A stretch of 64,000 bases of DNA from Desulfovirgula sp. (GCA_020725525.1 DYEX01000127.1:62001-126000); one strand, 5' to 3'; positions 9,830 through 19,897 are shown, numbered from the stretch's first letter. Notes: generated by a model not told the origin, from the letters alone. Made by a program: numbers and translations.

Positions 9830-10122
9830 CCAGCACACCGGCAGCCTGTTCCAGGTTGCCGGTTTTCCTTTTTTATACAGGACTCCCCCTCCGCTCCGCT
9901 CCGGCGTCTTACAAAATATCCCCATAAAGTAGAACAGATGTAATACACCTGTCCGGCCCAGCCGCTTGGCTGTCTGGGGTGTCTTACACGCCTTATTTTT
10001 ACAAAATCGGTGCTGTGGGGGCCTGCGCCGCGCCTGTAATGGTACGTCTTACACCAGGCCCTGGGGCCGGGCGCGTGCCGGGGGCCAGGCAGGTCCAGGA
10101 AAAATCCGGGAGGTGATACCTT

Positions 10123-10416
10123 ATGAAAAAGACCGAAGTGGTTTCCTACCGGCTGCCTGCGGGTTTACCGGCCCGGCTGCGCCAGCGGGCCAGGGAGGAA
10201 GGGCGGACAATAACGCAGGTACTGGCCGACGCCATAGAGCTGTACCTGGCCGTGGGCGGCCGGGAGGGGGTCCTGGCCGAAGCCAGGGCCGCGAAGGACT
10301 ACGCTTACCTGGCCGCCGCCCTGGTTGCTTGGCCGAAGAAGCCGAAAGAGCAGGGCATAGACGACTTTCTGGCCGAAATTTCCCGGCAGGTGCTGGGCAG
10401 GGGACCGGGTGAGTGA
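10123..10416 (+). CDS. ribbon-helix-helix DNA-binding protein
   Basis: KKTEVVSYRLPAGLPARLRQRAREEGRTITQVLADAIELYL. Confidence 0.65.
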   Translation: MKKTEVVSYRLPAGLPARLRQRAREEGRTITQVLADAIELYLAVGGREGVLAEARAAKDYAYLAAALVAWPKKPKEQGIDDFLAEISRQVLGRGPGE

Positions 10417-10419
10417 AAA

Positions 10420-10884
10420 ATGCCTTCCCGTGAAGAGAGCAAGAAATGGAAGGTGGTGGCCTTCCCGCTTTACAGCGAAAGGAAAGTACTGCGGCTTTTG
10501 AACAGGATTAAGCCGCTCCGCGACGTTCGGGGTGAGATTTCCCCGGCGCAGTGGTGGGCCGGGGGGCACTTCACCCACCCGGCCAGGCCGAAGGTGGTCG
10601 TCCTGGTGCTCAAACCGGGGAAGCCGGTAAACCTTGAAAGGCTGGTATTCAGGGCGGCGGGGGTCCTGGCGGAAAACTCGGGCAAAACCCTGGACTGGGC
10701 CTGGGGCGAACGCGGGGGCAGGGTGTACCTGGTGGTCAAGACGCTGGCGAAGGACAGGGAGACCGGGAGGAACGTGTTATTCAGGCTGGGCAGAAAGACT
10801 CTAGGGGAGCTGGTGGATCTGGTGCCGGGAAAGCCCCGGGGGAGAGAGCGGGAGTTGAGGGGACGGGAAAGGGAAAGGAGGTGA
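10420..10884 (+). CDS. hypothetical protein
   Basis: Same-strand ORF with tight spacing to neighbours. Confidence 0.55.
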   Translation: MPSREESKKWKVVAFPLYSERKVLRLLNRIKPLRDVRGEISPAQWWAGGHFTHPARPKVVVLVLKPGKPVNLERLVFRAAGVLAENSGKTLDWAWGERGGRVYLVVKTLAKDRETGRNVLFRLGRKTLGELVDLVPGKPRGRERELRGRERERR

Positions 10885-10891
10885 CGCGGCA

Positions 10892-11122
10892 GTGCGCGAG
10901 AGAGCGGTAAAAATTTTCGTCGGCCCGCCGGAAGATGTGGAGCGCCGGGCCAACGAGTTCCTGGCGGAGGAAGCGGTGGCCCTGGCCGACCGGGTGACTA
11001 TCAACCACTGGGGTACCGACCCGGTGTCCCTGGTCGTTTACGTAGAACGCGACCCGGATGGTCCGGGAATAGAGGCGTACTACAGGAGGGTGGTGGAAGC
11101 CATTCGCCGGGGAGCTAACTAA
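10892..11122 (+). CDS. hypothetical protein
   Basis: 76 aa ORF with RBS gaaaggaggtgacg. Confidence 0.55.
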   Translation: MRERAVKIFVGPPEDVERRANEFLAEEAVALADRVTINHWGTDPVSLVVYVERDPDGPGIEAYYRRVVEAIRRGAN

Positions 11123-11142
11123 TCGGAAGGAGGGACGGTTGC

Positions 11143-13158
11143 ATGAGCAAATGCATGAGCAAAGCAAAACTTGCGACCTTCGCCGCCCTGGGGCTGGCGG
11201 GCATAGCCCTGGTCGCGGCGCTCCCGGTGGGCGTGCTGGTGGCGGCGGCGGCTTTCGGCGCGTCCCGGTACACCCGCCGGGCGGCGGCCGCCCTGTTCCC
11301 CCTGGCCCTGGGGGTGGGGGTGGCGCTGGCGTTCTGGTGCGCGGCCGATTTGATGGGCACTTTAAAGCATTTAGGGGAAGCTAAACCTGCCGTGCCCCTG
11401 GACGTGGCCGGGTGGCTGACGATGGACCGGTTGGACCCGGCCAACCGGGCGGCCAGGGCCGGGCTGGTCCTGGGCGCGCTGGGCGGGGTAGTACTGGCCC
11501 TGGCCCGGGGGCGGGGCGGAGAATTGCACGACGAGCGGCACGTCCACGGCCTGCGGGTGGCCGATAACGCGGCCAAGGGGACCAGGCGGTGGGCGGGTGA
11601 CCGGGACATAGCCCACATCTGCGAGTTTGGCCCGCCCAGGATGGGAGATAAGTTTGGCGGCGGCATAGTCCTGGGCAGGCTGAAGGGCCGGATCGTCCGG
11701 GCGCAGCCCAGCTTGAAGGGGAAACCGCCTTTGCCGGGTCACGCGATGGTGGTAGCCGGGACGGGTGCGGGCAAGACGTACTCATTCGTTATCCCAAACA
11801 CTGTCGCGGCGGCCTGCACGGGGGAAAGTATAGTGGTGACCGACCCCAAGGGGGAGCTGACCTGCCTTTTAGCGCCGTGGCTGAAGAGCTTAAAGTATGA
11901 CGTGTATATCTTCAACCTGTCCCACCCTGAGTACGGCGACCGGTGGAACCCGGTACTGGAGTGCAGGGACAACGAGGAAGTGACGGCCTTCGCCACGGCG
12001 ATAGTCCACAACGCGGCCAAGGACAGCAGCGGGTATTTCGTCATGAAGGAGATTCAGTTACTCAAAGCGCTGGTCTACCTGCTGCGGGCCGACTTCCCGC
12101 CGGAACAGGCGCATTTAAGGAGTGTGCTTTCTCTCCTGGCCTGGCCGGTGGAGGCGCTGGACGAAAGGTTCCAGAACGCATACCGGGTCGGGCGGCTGCC
12201 CAGGGAGGGGTTGGAAGAATGGCGCGGTGCGGTGTCCAGCAACATCGACAACGCCATTTCCGGCCTGACGGCCAAACTGGGCGTGATCCGGGCCGAACCG
12301 GTGGCGAAGCTCCTGACCGGGATGCCGGGGGACATGATTGACCTGTCGGCCCTGGGCCGCAAGAAAGCGGCGCTGTTCTGCGTGTTACCGGTGAACAGCG
12401 GCCACCTGAAGCCGGTGCTGGCGACGTTCTACTATTTCTTCTTCCGGCGCCTGTACGGCCTGGCGGCGGAGAACGGCGGGAGGCTCCCCACCCCGACCCG
12501 CTTCCTGTTGGACGAGTTCGCCAACATCGGTCAGGTGCCGGGGTTTACGGAGACCATCTCCACTGCCAGGAGCCTGGGGATACAGGTACAGTTTATACTC
12601 CAGAGCCTGAAGCAGCTGGCGGACGTGTACGGGGCGAACGAGCTGGAAGTCATCACGGGCAACTGTCCGGTAAGGCTGTTCCTGGGCGGGGACGACCGGG
12701 CGACTACCACGTACTTCTCCCAGCAGCTGGGGGAAGCGGCGGTTTACAGCGTGAACGAATCCAGGGACGTGACCATGCCTTGGGACCGGCTGGACGTTGC
12801 GAAGCGCCGGGAGACAATAACCCGCCGGGCCTTAATGGAGCCTGAAGAGCTGGCAGGGATGGACTCCATGGCGGCGGTGTGTCTGCTGCGCTGGTGCCTG
12901 CCCCTGTACCTGACCAAATTGGGCTGGGAGGAACTGCCGCAGGCGAAGGAGATAAAGGAGCTGGCGGTCCTCACGCTGGCGGACGTGGCCCCGAAAAAAG
13001 ACTTCCGGCTTGAGCTGCCGGAGATGCCGGAAATAACCGAAGAACCGCCCAAGGAAAGGGATAGGAAGCGCGGGAGCGAAAAGAAGCCGAAGAAAAAAGA
13101 TGACGACGGCGAAGGCAGCGGGGACTGGTTAGACGAGTTATTCGGCCCGGCCCAATAA
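11143..13158 (+). CDS. VirD4/TraG-family type IV coupling protein
   Basis: GHAMVVAGTGAGKTYSFVIPN, SIVVTDPKGEL, FLLDEFANIGQVPGF, FILQSLKQL motifs. Confidence 0.93.
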   Translation: MSKCMSKAKLATFAALGLAGIALVAALPVGVLVAAAAFGASRYTRRAAAALFPLALGVGVALAFWCAADLMGTLKHLGEAKPAVPLDVAGWLTMDRLDPANRAARAGLVLGALGGVVLALARGRGGELHDERHVHGLRVADNAAKGTRRWAGDRDIAHICEFGPPRMGDKFGGGIVLGRLKGRIVRAQPSLKGKPPLPGHAMVVAGTGAGKTYSFVIPNTVAAACTGESIVVTDPKGELTCLLAPWLKSLKYDVYIFNLSHPEYGDRWNPVLECRDNEEVTAFATAIVHNAAKDSSGYFVMKEIQLLKALVYLLRADFPPEQAHLRSVLSLLAWPVEALDERFQNAYRVGRLPREGLEEWRGAVSSNIDNAISGLTAKLGVIRAEPVAKLLTGMPGDMIDLSALGRKKAALFCVLPVNSGHLKPVLATFYYFFFRRLYGLAAENGGRLPTPTRFLLDEFANIGQVPGFTETISTARSLGIQVQFILQSLKQLADVYGANELEVITGNCPVRLFLGGDDRATTTYFSQQLGEAAVYSVNESRDVTMPWDRLDVAKRRETITRRALMEPEELAGMDSMAAVCLLRWCLPLYLTKLGWEELPQAKEIKELAVLTLADVAPKKDFRLELPEMPEITEEPPKERDRKRGSEKKPKKKDDDGEGSGDWLDELFGPAQ

Positions 13159-13194
13159 AGGGTCGGGCGTTCTTTTTTTAAAAAACTGGCGGGG

Positions 13195-13214
13195 TCAGTC
13201 AGCTAGCTGACTGA
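13195..13214. promoter_or_regulatory. 20-bp perfect palindrome
   Basis: tcagtcagctagctgactga. Confidence 0.8.
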
Positions 13215-13247
13215 TTACTGGAATTTTTAAAAAGGGGTGATTTATAC

Positions 13248-13823
13248 GTGACCGGTTCGACGCACTTCGCGGCTGGGGCCGCCCTGGGCGCGGCGGTGGG
13301 CGCTTTAACCGGACAGCCCGTTGCCGGGACCGTGCTGGGCGGCGTGGCCGGTCTGCTGGCCGACATAGACCACCCCGGCTCGAAACTGGGCCGGAAAATC
13401 CGCCCGCTGGCGGTTGTGCTGGAGGAAAGATGGGGCCACCGGGACAGCCCCACGCACACGGTGATGTTCTGCCTGCCCGCCGGTCTGTTTTTGGGTATGC
13501 TGGCGGGGCTTTTTCTAGGTACTCCAATGCTGGCGATTTCCGGCGTCCTGGGGGCGGTGTCGCATTTAATCCTGGACGCCATGACGAAATCCGGGGTGAG
13601 GCCGTTCCGGGTGTGGCTGCCGAAACTTCCCCTGCCCGGCTTCCTGCCGGAACAGGCGAAGGGGCGGCTGGAGCGGTGGAACTCCTGGGCCGCTGAGGTG
13701 GAAAAACGAACTGGGAAACGACACTACAAAGGGGAGGTGGTGACCGGGCAGGACTACAGGGAGCATATCATTGCAGCGTTTTCCTGGGTGGTTGTAGCCT
13801 TAGTGATAACTATTAGTAAGTAG
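13248..13823 (+). CDS. YdjM-family membrane-bound metal-dependent hydrolase
   Basis: THFAAGAALGAAVG, LLADIDHPGSKLGR, HRDSPTHT, SHLILDAMTKSGVRPF. Confidence 0.85.
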   Translation: MTGSTHFAAGAALGAAVGALTGQPVAGTVLGGVAGLLADIDHPGSKLGRKIRPLAVVLEERWGHRDSPTHTVMFCLPAGLFLGMLAGLFLGTPMLAISGVLGAVSHLILDAMTKSGVRPFRVWLPKLPLPGFLPEQAKGRLERWNSWAAEVEKRTGKRHYKGEVVTGQDYREHIIAAFSWVVVALVITISK

Positions 13824-13841
13824 AAAGGGGAGAAACAATTC

Positions 13842-14669
13842 ATGAGTGCATTCATTCCGAAACCCGAAGGTTATGAAGTTGTGGCTGACCGTTGGGAGTA
13901 CCTTTATTTCGCTAAGGAGCGCGGCGTCCCGGTTGAAGCGGCGGTAGAGAAAGTTACCTGGCCGGAGAACCTGGACACGGCAGTTTGGGAGCTGGACCTG
14001 GGCGGCGGCATTAAAGGCGTGGTGCCCGCCTCTGAGACCGGCCTGGCTGACGTTTCCCTTATGCCCCGCTTCGTGGGCCAAAAAGTCCTGGTCAAAATCA
14101 GGGGGCTGGACAGGGAGAACGGCGTGGCGGCCTGCTCCAGGAGGGAGGCCATCGCGGATGCCCAGGAGAGGTTGTTCCGGGCGCTGAAGCCGGAGCAGGT
14201 TATTGACGTGGTGGTGAAGGCCGTACTGCCGCCGGACCCGGCGAACAATAAGCCCGCCTCCCTGGTGGTTGACGCGGGCGGGGGTATCCTGGTGGAAGTG
14301 CCCCGGAAGCTGGCCACCCGGAGCAGGGCGCACCGGCTGAATGAGCTGTTCCGGCCCGGCCAGGCGGTGAAGGCGAAGGTGATCCATGTGGACCCGCAGG
14401 CGGGTGCAATAAGGCTGTCGCTGGTGGACGCTGAACCCGACCCGTGGGATGGTTTAGTGTACAAGCGGGGGGACGTGGTGGCCGGTACCGTGGTGGGCCA
14501 GGCGGAGAAGGTGGTGTTCCTGGAGGTAAAACCCGGCGTGGTGGGTATAGCCCCGCCGCCCCTTAGAGGTGTGCTCCGCCGGGGGGACAGGGTGGCGGCT
14601 GTGGTCACCAGTTTCGACCGGGAGAAGAAAAAGCTGCACCTGCGGCTGCGGGGCGGCAGGCTGGCGTAA
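13842..14669 (+). CDS. S1-repeat RNA-binding protein
   Basis: S1-like repeats incl. GIKGVVPASE, FRPGQAVKAKVIHVDPQAGAIRLSLVD, GDRVAAVVTSFDREKKKLHLRLR. Confidence 0.75.
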   Translation: MSAFIPKPEGYEVVADRWEYLYFAKERGVPVEAAVEKVTWPENLDTAVWELDLGGGIKGVVPASETGLADVSLMPRFVGQKVLVKIRGLDRENGVAACSRREAIADAQERLFRALKPEQVIDVVVKAVLPPDPANNKPASLVVDAGGGILVEVPRKLATRSRAHRLNELFRPGQAVKAKVIHVDPQAGAIRLSLVDAEPDPWDGLVYKRGDVVAGTVVGQAEKVVFLEVKPGVVGIAPPPLRGVLRRGDRVAAVVTSFDREKKKLHLRLRGGRLA

Positions 14670-14674
14670 ATAAC

Positions 14675-14706
14675 GTCCGGCTGAAAAGGCCGGACTTTTT
14701 CTTTTT
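14675..14706 (+). terminator. intrinsic terminator
   Basis: gtccggctgaaaaggccggac followed by tttttcttttt. Confidence 0.8.
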
Positions 14707-14793
14707 GTAGTGGCCAGTTTTTCCGGCGGGAAGGAGGGGTGTAATCAAGCCGGGTGGCTCCGGAAAAGTTTTCGGAAGGAGGTGGAAGGGCAA

Positions 14794-15131
14794 TGCAAAA
14801 AGCAGTGGCCGTACTTCTCGCGCTCATGGTCCTCGCCCTGGTTGCGGTTCCCGCTTTCGCCACGGAGACCAACGCACAGGCTTCGCCCCCGGTGGTTACC
14901 ACCGCGCCGCAGCAGACCGATACCGGCGGCTTCCTGCAGGGCCTGCAGGAGCGGCTGACCGCGATAGGCAGCGCCCTGGTGGTTGTAATGCTGATAGTGG
15001 CGGGTATAGTCTTTATGGTGGCAAAAGAGACGGGCAAGAAGCTGCTCATTGCCGTGGCGGTGGGTGCCGTGATAATTCTGGGCGGCTGGCAGTTAGTGGT
15101 GATGCTTATCCGCGACCTGCTGGGCCGCTAA
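14794..15131 (+). CDS. VirB2/TrbC-like pilin candidate
   Basis: Signal peptide ending FATE plus two hydrophobic helices, size and context typical of VirB2. Confidence 0.6.
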
Positions 15132-15196
15132 CTTACCCGCCGGGCCGGGTTTTTCCCGGCCCGGCAGAACCACAAAAAAAGGAGAGTGGCTGGAAG

Positions 15197-15619
15197 ATGA
15201 GGACTGAAACGGAGATTGGAGCGGTACAGGAACAGCGGCGGGAGCTGGCGGAAACGCCGGGGCCGCCGAAGAAGGGGTTGGGCGGGCTGGTCGGCCTGGG
15301 GGCGGCGCTCCTGCTGGCCCTGGTCCTTATTTTCGGCGTGATACAGGGGCAGTCAACCCCGGCGCTGAAGTCCAGCATACAGGCGTCCGGGGGTAGACTA
15401 ATCGTCACAGTGACGGACGCCAGCGGCACCAGGACGTACCAGGCTCCTTGTGTTTTCCCAGGCCCCAGAAACGGCACTATAACTGTTAGCACGCCGGACC
15501 CCGGACCCGTGAGCTACCGGGGAGAAATCTCCATCGGCAGGCACCGGGTCAGCGGTACGGTCACGCCGGGATCCCCGGTGACGTACCGTACCGATGACCG
15601 GGGCGACCTGGCGCAGTAG
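15197..15619 (+). CDS. single-pass membrane protein
   Basis: LGGLVGLGAALLLALVLIFGVI helix, T4SS-like context. Confidence 0.55.
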   Translation: MRTETEIGAVQEQRRELAETPGPPKKGLGGLVGLGAALLLALVLIFGVIQGQSTPALKSSIQASGGRLIVTVTDASGTRTYQAPCVFPGPRNGTITVSTPDPGPVSYRGEISIGRHRVSGTVTPGSPVTYRTDDRGDLAQ

Positions 15620-15640
15620 CAAGTAAAGGAGGGAGCGTCA

Positions 15641-16480
15641 TTGGAAGCTGTACGAAAATTTATTCAGGAAATGGTAGACAGGATAAAAACGCTCTGGCAG
15701 AAGTCCCCCCACCTGGTTTTTATAGTGGGGATAGGGCTGTTCGCCCTGCTGGTGATAGTGGTAACTCTTATCGGTAGAGTACACCCGAACCCGCCGATCA
15801 GTCAACCGGTCAACCAGCCGGTGCGCCAGGAGCAGGCGGCGCAGCGGGAGGGACGGCCGCAGCCGCAGCAGCCGCAACCACAACAACAACCGCAACAGCA
15901 GCCGCAACAGCCACAACAGCAGCAGGCACAACAGCAGCAGGAACAACAGCAGTCCGGCGGCCAGGCAGTAGTGAGCTGGCAGGGCATTTACCCGCAGGTT
16001 GCCGGTCCGGTGGAGTTGGTCCTGTTCAGCGGAACATCCCTGGCCGGTACGGACTATTCCCATCCCGGCCTGCTGGTACAGCCCGGCAGGAACAGCGGGA
16101 GCGACTATTCCGCGTCAATCGTTTTTCCCCTGGGTGGGCGGTATAAGTCCGTCAGCTTCACCCTGGCGCAGCCCAACAGCATGGGCAATTTAAACGGGTA
16201 CGCCTACGGGGCGGCCCTGGAAATCATTCTTGACGGGGAAAAAGTCCTGAGCCGGGATATCGCAAAGGACAACCTGGTGTCCCGCGACGAGCCGATGACC
16301 ATCGACCTGACCGGTAAAAGCCAGATGGTGCTCAAGCTGGCCACGTTTGGAAAAAAGGTTGAAAAGGACGGCTACACCAGCATCACGGACCAGTATGGGC
16401 CGTTCATGCCGGTAGTCCTGGCCGACCTCAATTTCACCCTGAAACAGAAAGGAGAGAGCGTCAGTGCGGTTCAGAACTAA
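15641..16480 (+). CDS. membrane-anchored protein with Gln/Pro-rich linker
   Basis: HLVFIVGIGLFALLVIVVTLI helix; (QPQ)n linker 15855-15955. Confidence 0.6.
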   Translation: MEAVRKFIQEMVDRIKTLWQKSPHLVFIVGIGLFALLVIVVTLIGRVHPNPPISQPVNQPVRQEQAAQREGRPQPQQPQPQQQPQQQPQQPQQQQAQQQQEQQQSGGQAVVSWQGIYPQVAGPVELVLFSGTSLAGTDYSHPGLLVQPGRNSGSDYSASIVFPLGGRYKSVSFTLAQPNSMGNLNGYAYGAALEIILDGEKVLSRDIAKDNLVSRDEPMTIDLTGKSQMVLKLATFGKKVEKDGYTSITDQYGPFMPVVLADLNFTLKQKGESVSAVQN

Positions 16481-16952
16481 TTTCCTGGCGGCCGCCGTCC
16501 TGGTGGCCGCCGCCCTGTCGGTTTTTACGGTACACGTTGCAATGAGGACCGCTTCCACGGCTTCTAAGGCGGCGACCGGCGCGGTGAAGGGCGCGGTCCA
16601 GCAGATTCAACAAGTTCAGCAGAATGGTACCGGCAAGCAAACCTATGTCCTGACTTATTCCGGCGGCGACTTCCCCCTGCTGGTAGATATAACGCCTTCC
16701 GACCGCACTTCTCCGCCGGAACACGCTAAACTCGACCCGGGGGAATCGTTCACGTTCACTGCGGGGCCGGACGACATGCTCACGGTGAAAAGGGACATCA
16801 ATAACCCGTACCAATCCGTGGGCCAGCAGTGGACGTGCCAGTATACCATCCGCGAACAGCCGGATGACGGCAGTTTCTATCACGGCGTCATAAGTGAGCT
16901 TAACCCGGAAACGAAATGTGTCATGTCAGGGTTGGAATTCAGCATCCCATAA
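16464..16952 (+). CDS. exported hypothetical protein
   Basis: N-terminal hydrophobic anchor FLAAAVLVAAALSVFTVHVA. Confidence 0.55.
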   Translation: MRFRTNFLAAAVLVAAALSVFTVHVAMRTASTASKAATGAVKGAVQQIQQVQQNGTGKQTYVLTYSGGDFPLLVDITPSDRTSPPEHAKLDPGESFTFTAGPDDMLTVKRDINNPYQSVGQQWTCQYTIREQPDDGSFYHGVISELNPETKCVMSGLEFSIP

Positions 16953-16965
16953 AGGAGGGTGGGGT

Positions 16966-17226
16966 ATGTTCGGATTCGGTGCTCTGCTGGAGCTGATGAT
17001 GCGGGCATTTATATTTCTTTATATCCAGGCGTGGCCCCTGGGAGCCGGTCTGATAGCGTGGTCCCTGGTTTCCGGGGCCACGCGCAACGACTTCCTGGCG
17101 GCCCTGGTCGGTATGGCGGTATTTTCCGTGGCCGTCACGTTCCGGTTTTTTACCCGTTACCCGTCGGCCTGGCCGACGTGGAAGCGGCACTTTAAAATTC
17201 TGATTACCAGAAAGGTGGCTGATTAG
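16966..17226 (+). CDS. small membrane protein
   Basis: RBS aaaggagggtgg and ATG; two or more transmembrane-like segments. Confidence 0.55.
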   Translation: MFGFGALLELMMRAFIFLYIQAWPLGAGLIAWSLVSGATRNDFLAALVGMAVFSVAVTFRFFTRYPSAWPTWKRHFKILITRKVAD

Positions 17227-17227
17227 C

Positions 17228-19897
17228 GTGAACAGGAATCCCCAGTACGTTCAACCCGACTGGCTGGACACCAGCGCCTACTACGTCCTGCGGGCGGCGG
17301 ACTTTGCATGCCGCCACTGGCCGGTGTCCTTTTCGGCCCTGGTGGGACTGCTCCTTGTGGCCCTTTTGAAGAACGGGCTGGCGGGCGCGGCGGCAGTGCT
17401 CATGGTGGGGGCCGGTGCGTTTTACGAGTACCGGTTCCTCCCGCCCGTCCCGGAGGACGCGTTTTCCCAACCCCAGCCGGAAGGCGTCCCGCAGGGGCAG
17501 CCGCTGGCCGGTGGAAACCGGCTGCCTGCAGGTGTGGAATATTTTCCGAAGAAGCAGCCCGACCCTGCAGCCTTTGACCGCATAATCGGCCTGGAGAAGG
17601 CGAAGGAAGCCACCAGGGACGCGCTCACTGCCGCCCTGGATCCGGCACAGCGGGAGAAATTCCAGCGGTACGGCATCAGGCCGCCAAAAGGGTTATTGTT
17701 GTACGGCCCTCCCGGTACCGGCAAGACCAGCTTCGCGCGTGCGGCGGCGGAGATGTTCGGCACGGCGTTCTACGTGGTGAACGCATCATCCATCATCAGC
17801 GGCTACGTGGGCGGGACCGAAGAAAATATCAGGAACTTATTCGCCCACGCCAAGGCCAACAGCCCGTCGGTGATATTTTTTGATGAGTTTGACGCTATAG
17901 GCCAGAAGAGAACGGGTCATTCAATCAACAGCCCGTCCGACCTGGCCATTAATACCCTTTTAGCCTGCCTGGACGGTTTCTCCGGCAGTGACGGGGTGTT
18001 CGTCATCGCGGCCACGAACAGGCCGGACACCTTAGACGAAGCGTTGACCCGCCCTGGTCGCTTCGACTTAAAGGTGGAGATTGGCAATCCTGACGAGAAG
18101 GCCAGGTTGAAGCTGTTTGAATTATACCTGAAAGACCGGCCCAATAATGTGAGCAGAGACGACCTGAAGTACCTGGCCCGCGTCACGGACGGCATATCCC
18201 CCGCCGGGATACGGGCGGCGGTTGACCGGGCGGCCCTGTTCGCGGCCAAAGAGGGCGTCGAAATCACCCGCCAGCACGTGCTGGACGCCCTGAAGGACGT
18301 CACCGGCAGGGGTGCGCAGGTGAACGCCCGCCCGGTAGAAGAAGTCTTAAAAGAGCTGGACGCCATGCCGGGGCTGGCAGGGGTGAAAGCCCAGGTGAGA
18401 AAATTGCTGGCGCTGGCAGAGGCGCAGGTGAAGAGAAGGGAGCAGGGGCTGCCGCCGCTGAAACAAAGCCTGCATATGGCCTTTACCGGCAACCCCGGCA
18501 CGGGGAAAACTACCGTTGCAAAGCTTATCGGAGAGCTTTTCGCCGGTCTGGGGCTTTTGAACTCCGGGCACCTGGTCACTGCGTCCAAGTCTGACCTGGT
18601 GGCCGGTTACGTGGGCCAGACCAGCGGGGCGGCCAGGCGGGTCATCGAGAAGGCCCTGGACGGCGTGCTGTTCATTGACGAAGCGTATGAACTGGCCGAC
18701 CGGGGTTTCGGCAGTGAGGCAATCACGGAGCTTATCCAGGCTATGGAGAACCACCGGTCCCGCCTGGTGGTCATCGTGGCCGGGTATTCGGACGTGGTGG
18801 AAAAGCTCAGTAAGGCGAACGAAGGCTTCAAGTCCCGTATCGGCCAGGTGATAGAGTTTCCCGACTACAGGGCCGACGAGCTGGCCCAAATCGCGGCCCT
18901 GGTCGCGAATGGGCAGGGGTTTGCCCTGGATGAACAGGCCCGGACCGCTCTCCTGGCGCATTTCCAGCGGGTGGAGGGGCAAATCGGAAAGCTGGGCAAC
19001 GGCCGCTATGCCCGGAACGTGGTGGAGAAGGCCATTTCAGCAGCTATTGAGAGAGACCCGTCCGCCAGCGTCATCACCAGGGGCGACATCGCGGCGGCTG
19101 TAGGTACCGCCGCCGTCACGAAGCGGACGGCTGAAGAAATCTGGCGTGAGATTAACTCTCTGGTGGGCCTGGGTAGCGTAAAAACCTTCTTGCGGGAAGT
19201 GGAAGCGATTGCCCGCGCCAACGTCGCCCGCCGGGAGAAGGGCCTGCCGCCCCTGAAGCAGTCCATGCACATGTGCTTTTTAGGAAACCCCGGTACGGGC
19301 AAGACCACCGTTGCCCGCCTGGTAGGAGAACTGCTGGCGGCCCTGGGCGCTTTGCCTTCGGGCCATCTGGTGGAAGTTGACCGCTCCGGCCTGGTGGCGG
19401 GCTACGTGGGCCAGACGGCGCAGAAGGTGCGGGAAGTGCTGGACAGGGCTATGGGCGGCGTGCTGTTTATCGACGAGGCGTATTCCCTGGCCCGCGGCGG
19501 CCCGCAGGACTTCGGGGCCGAGGCCCTGGACGCCATCATAAAGGCTATGGAGGACCACCGGGACAAACTGGTGGTGATCCTGGCCAGGTATACCCGCGAA
19601 ATGCAGGACCTGTTCACCCTGAACAGCGGGCTGGAAAGCAGAATTGCCTTCACCTGCGAGTTTCCGGACTATACCCCCGCCGAGTTGGTAGAAATCTCTC
19701 GGTTAGAAGCCCGGAAGCAGGGATTTGCCCTGGGTGACGGCACGGAACCCGTCCTGCTGGAGATGTTCAAGCAGGTAGACATCGGGACCGCCGGGAACGG
19801 GCGCTACGCCCGGAAGCTGGTGGAACAGGCGGTCAGGAAGGCGGTGCTGGCTGGCAGGGTGGACACGCTGGAACCGGAGGACTTCGCGCAAAGCTAA
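17228..19897 (+). CDS. membrane-linked triple AAA+ ATPase (one FtsH/Cdc48-like and two CbbX/SpoVK-like modules)
   Basis: Walker A motifs GPPGTGKT, GNPGTGKT, GNPGTGKT; FFDEFDAIG, LFIDEAYELAD, LFIDEAYSLA; N-terminal hydrophobic helices. Confidence 0.85.
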   Translation: MNRNPQYVQPDWLDTSAYYVLRAADFACRHWPVSFSALVGLLLVALLKNGLAGAAAVLMVGAGAFYEYRFLPPVPEDAFSQPQPEGVPQGQPLAGGNRLPAGVEYFPKKQPDPAAFDRIIGLEKAKEATRDALTAALDPAQREKFQRYGIRPPKGLLLYGPPGTGKTSFARAAAEMFGTAFYVVNASSIISGYVGGTEENIRNLFAHAKANSPSVIFFDEFDAIGQKRTGHSINSPSDLAINTLLACLDGFSGSDGVFVIAATNRPDTLDEALTRPGRFDLKVEIGNPDEKARLKLFELYLKDRPNNVSRDDLKYLARVTDGISPAGIRAAVDRAALFAAKEGVEITRQHVLDALKDVTGRGAQVNARPVEEVLKELDAMPGLAGVKAQVRKLLALAEAQVKRREQGLPPLKQSLHMAFTGNPGTGKTTVAKLIGELFAGLGLLNSGHLVTASKSDLVAGYVGQTSGAARRVIEKALDGVLFIDEAYELADRGFGSEAITELIQAMENHRSRLVVIVAGYSDVVEKLSKANEGFKSRIGQVIEFPDYRADELAQIAALVANGQGFALDEQARTALLAHFQRVEGQIGKLGNGRYARNVVEKAISAAIERDPSASVITRGDIAAAVGTAAVTKRTAEEIWREINSLVGLGSVKTFLREVEAIARANVARREKGLPPLKQSMHMCFLGNPGTGKTTVARLVGELLAALGALPSGHLVEVDRSGLVAGYVGQTAQKVREVLDRAMGGVLFIDEAYSLARGGPQDFGAEALDAIIKAMEDHRDKLVVILARYTREMQDLFTLNSGLESRIAFTCEFPDYTPAELVEISRLEARKQGFALGDGTEPVLLEMFKQVDIGTAGNGRYARKLVEQAVRKAVLAGRVDTLEPEDFAQS

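Noticed and set aside
15855-15955. Tandem repeat (cagcaaccg-type) as a mobile or regulatory repeat
   Set aside because: It encodes an in-frame Gln/Pro-rich linker of a membrane protein; simple low-complexity coding sequence
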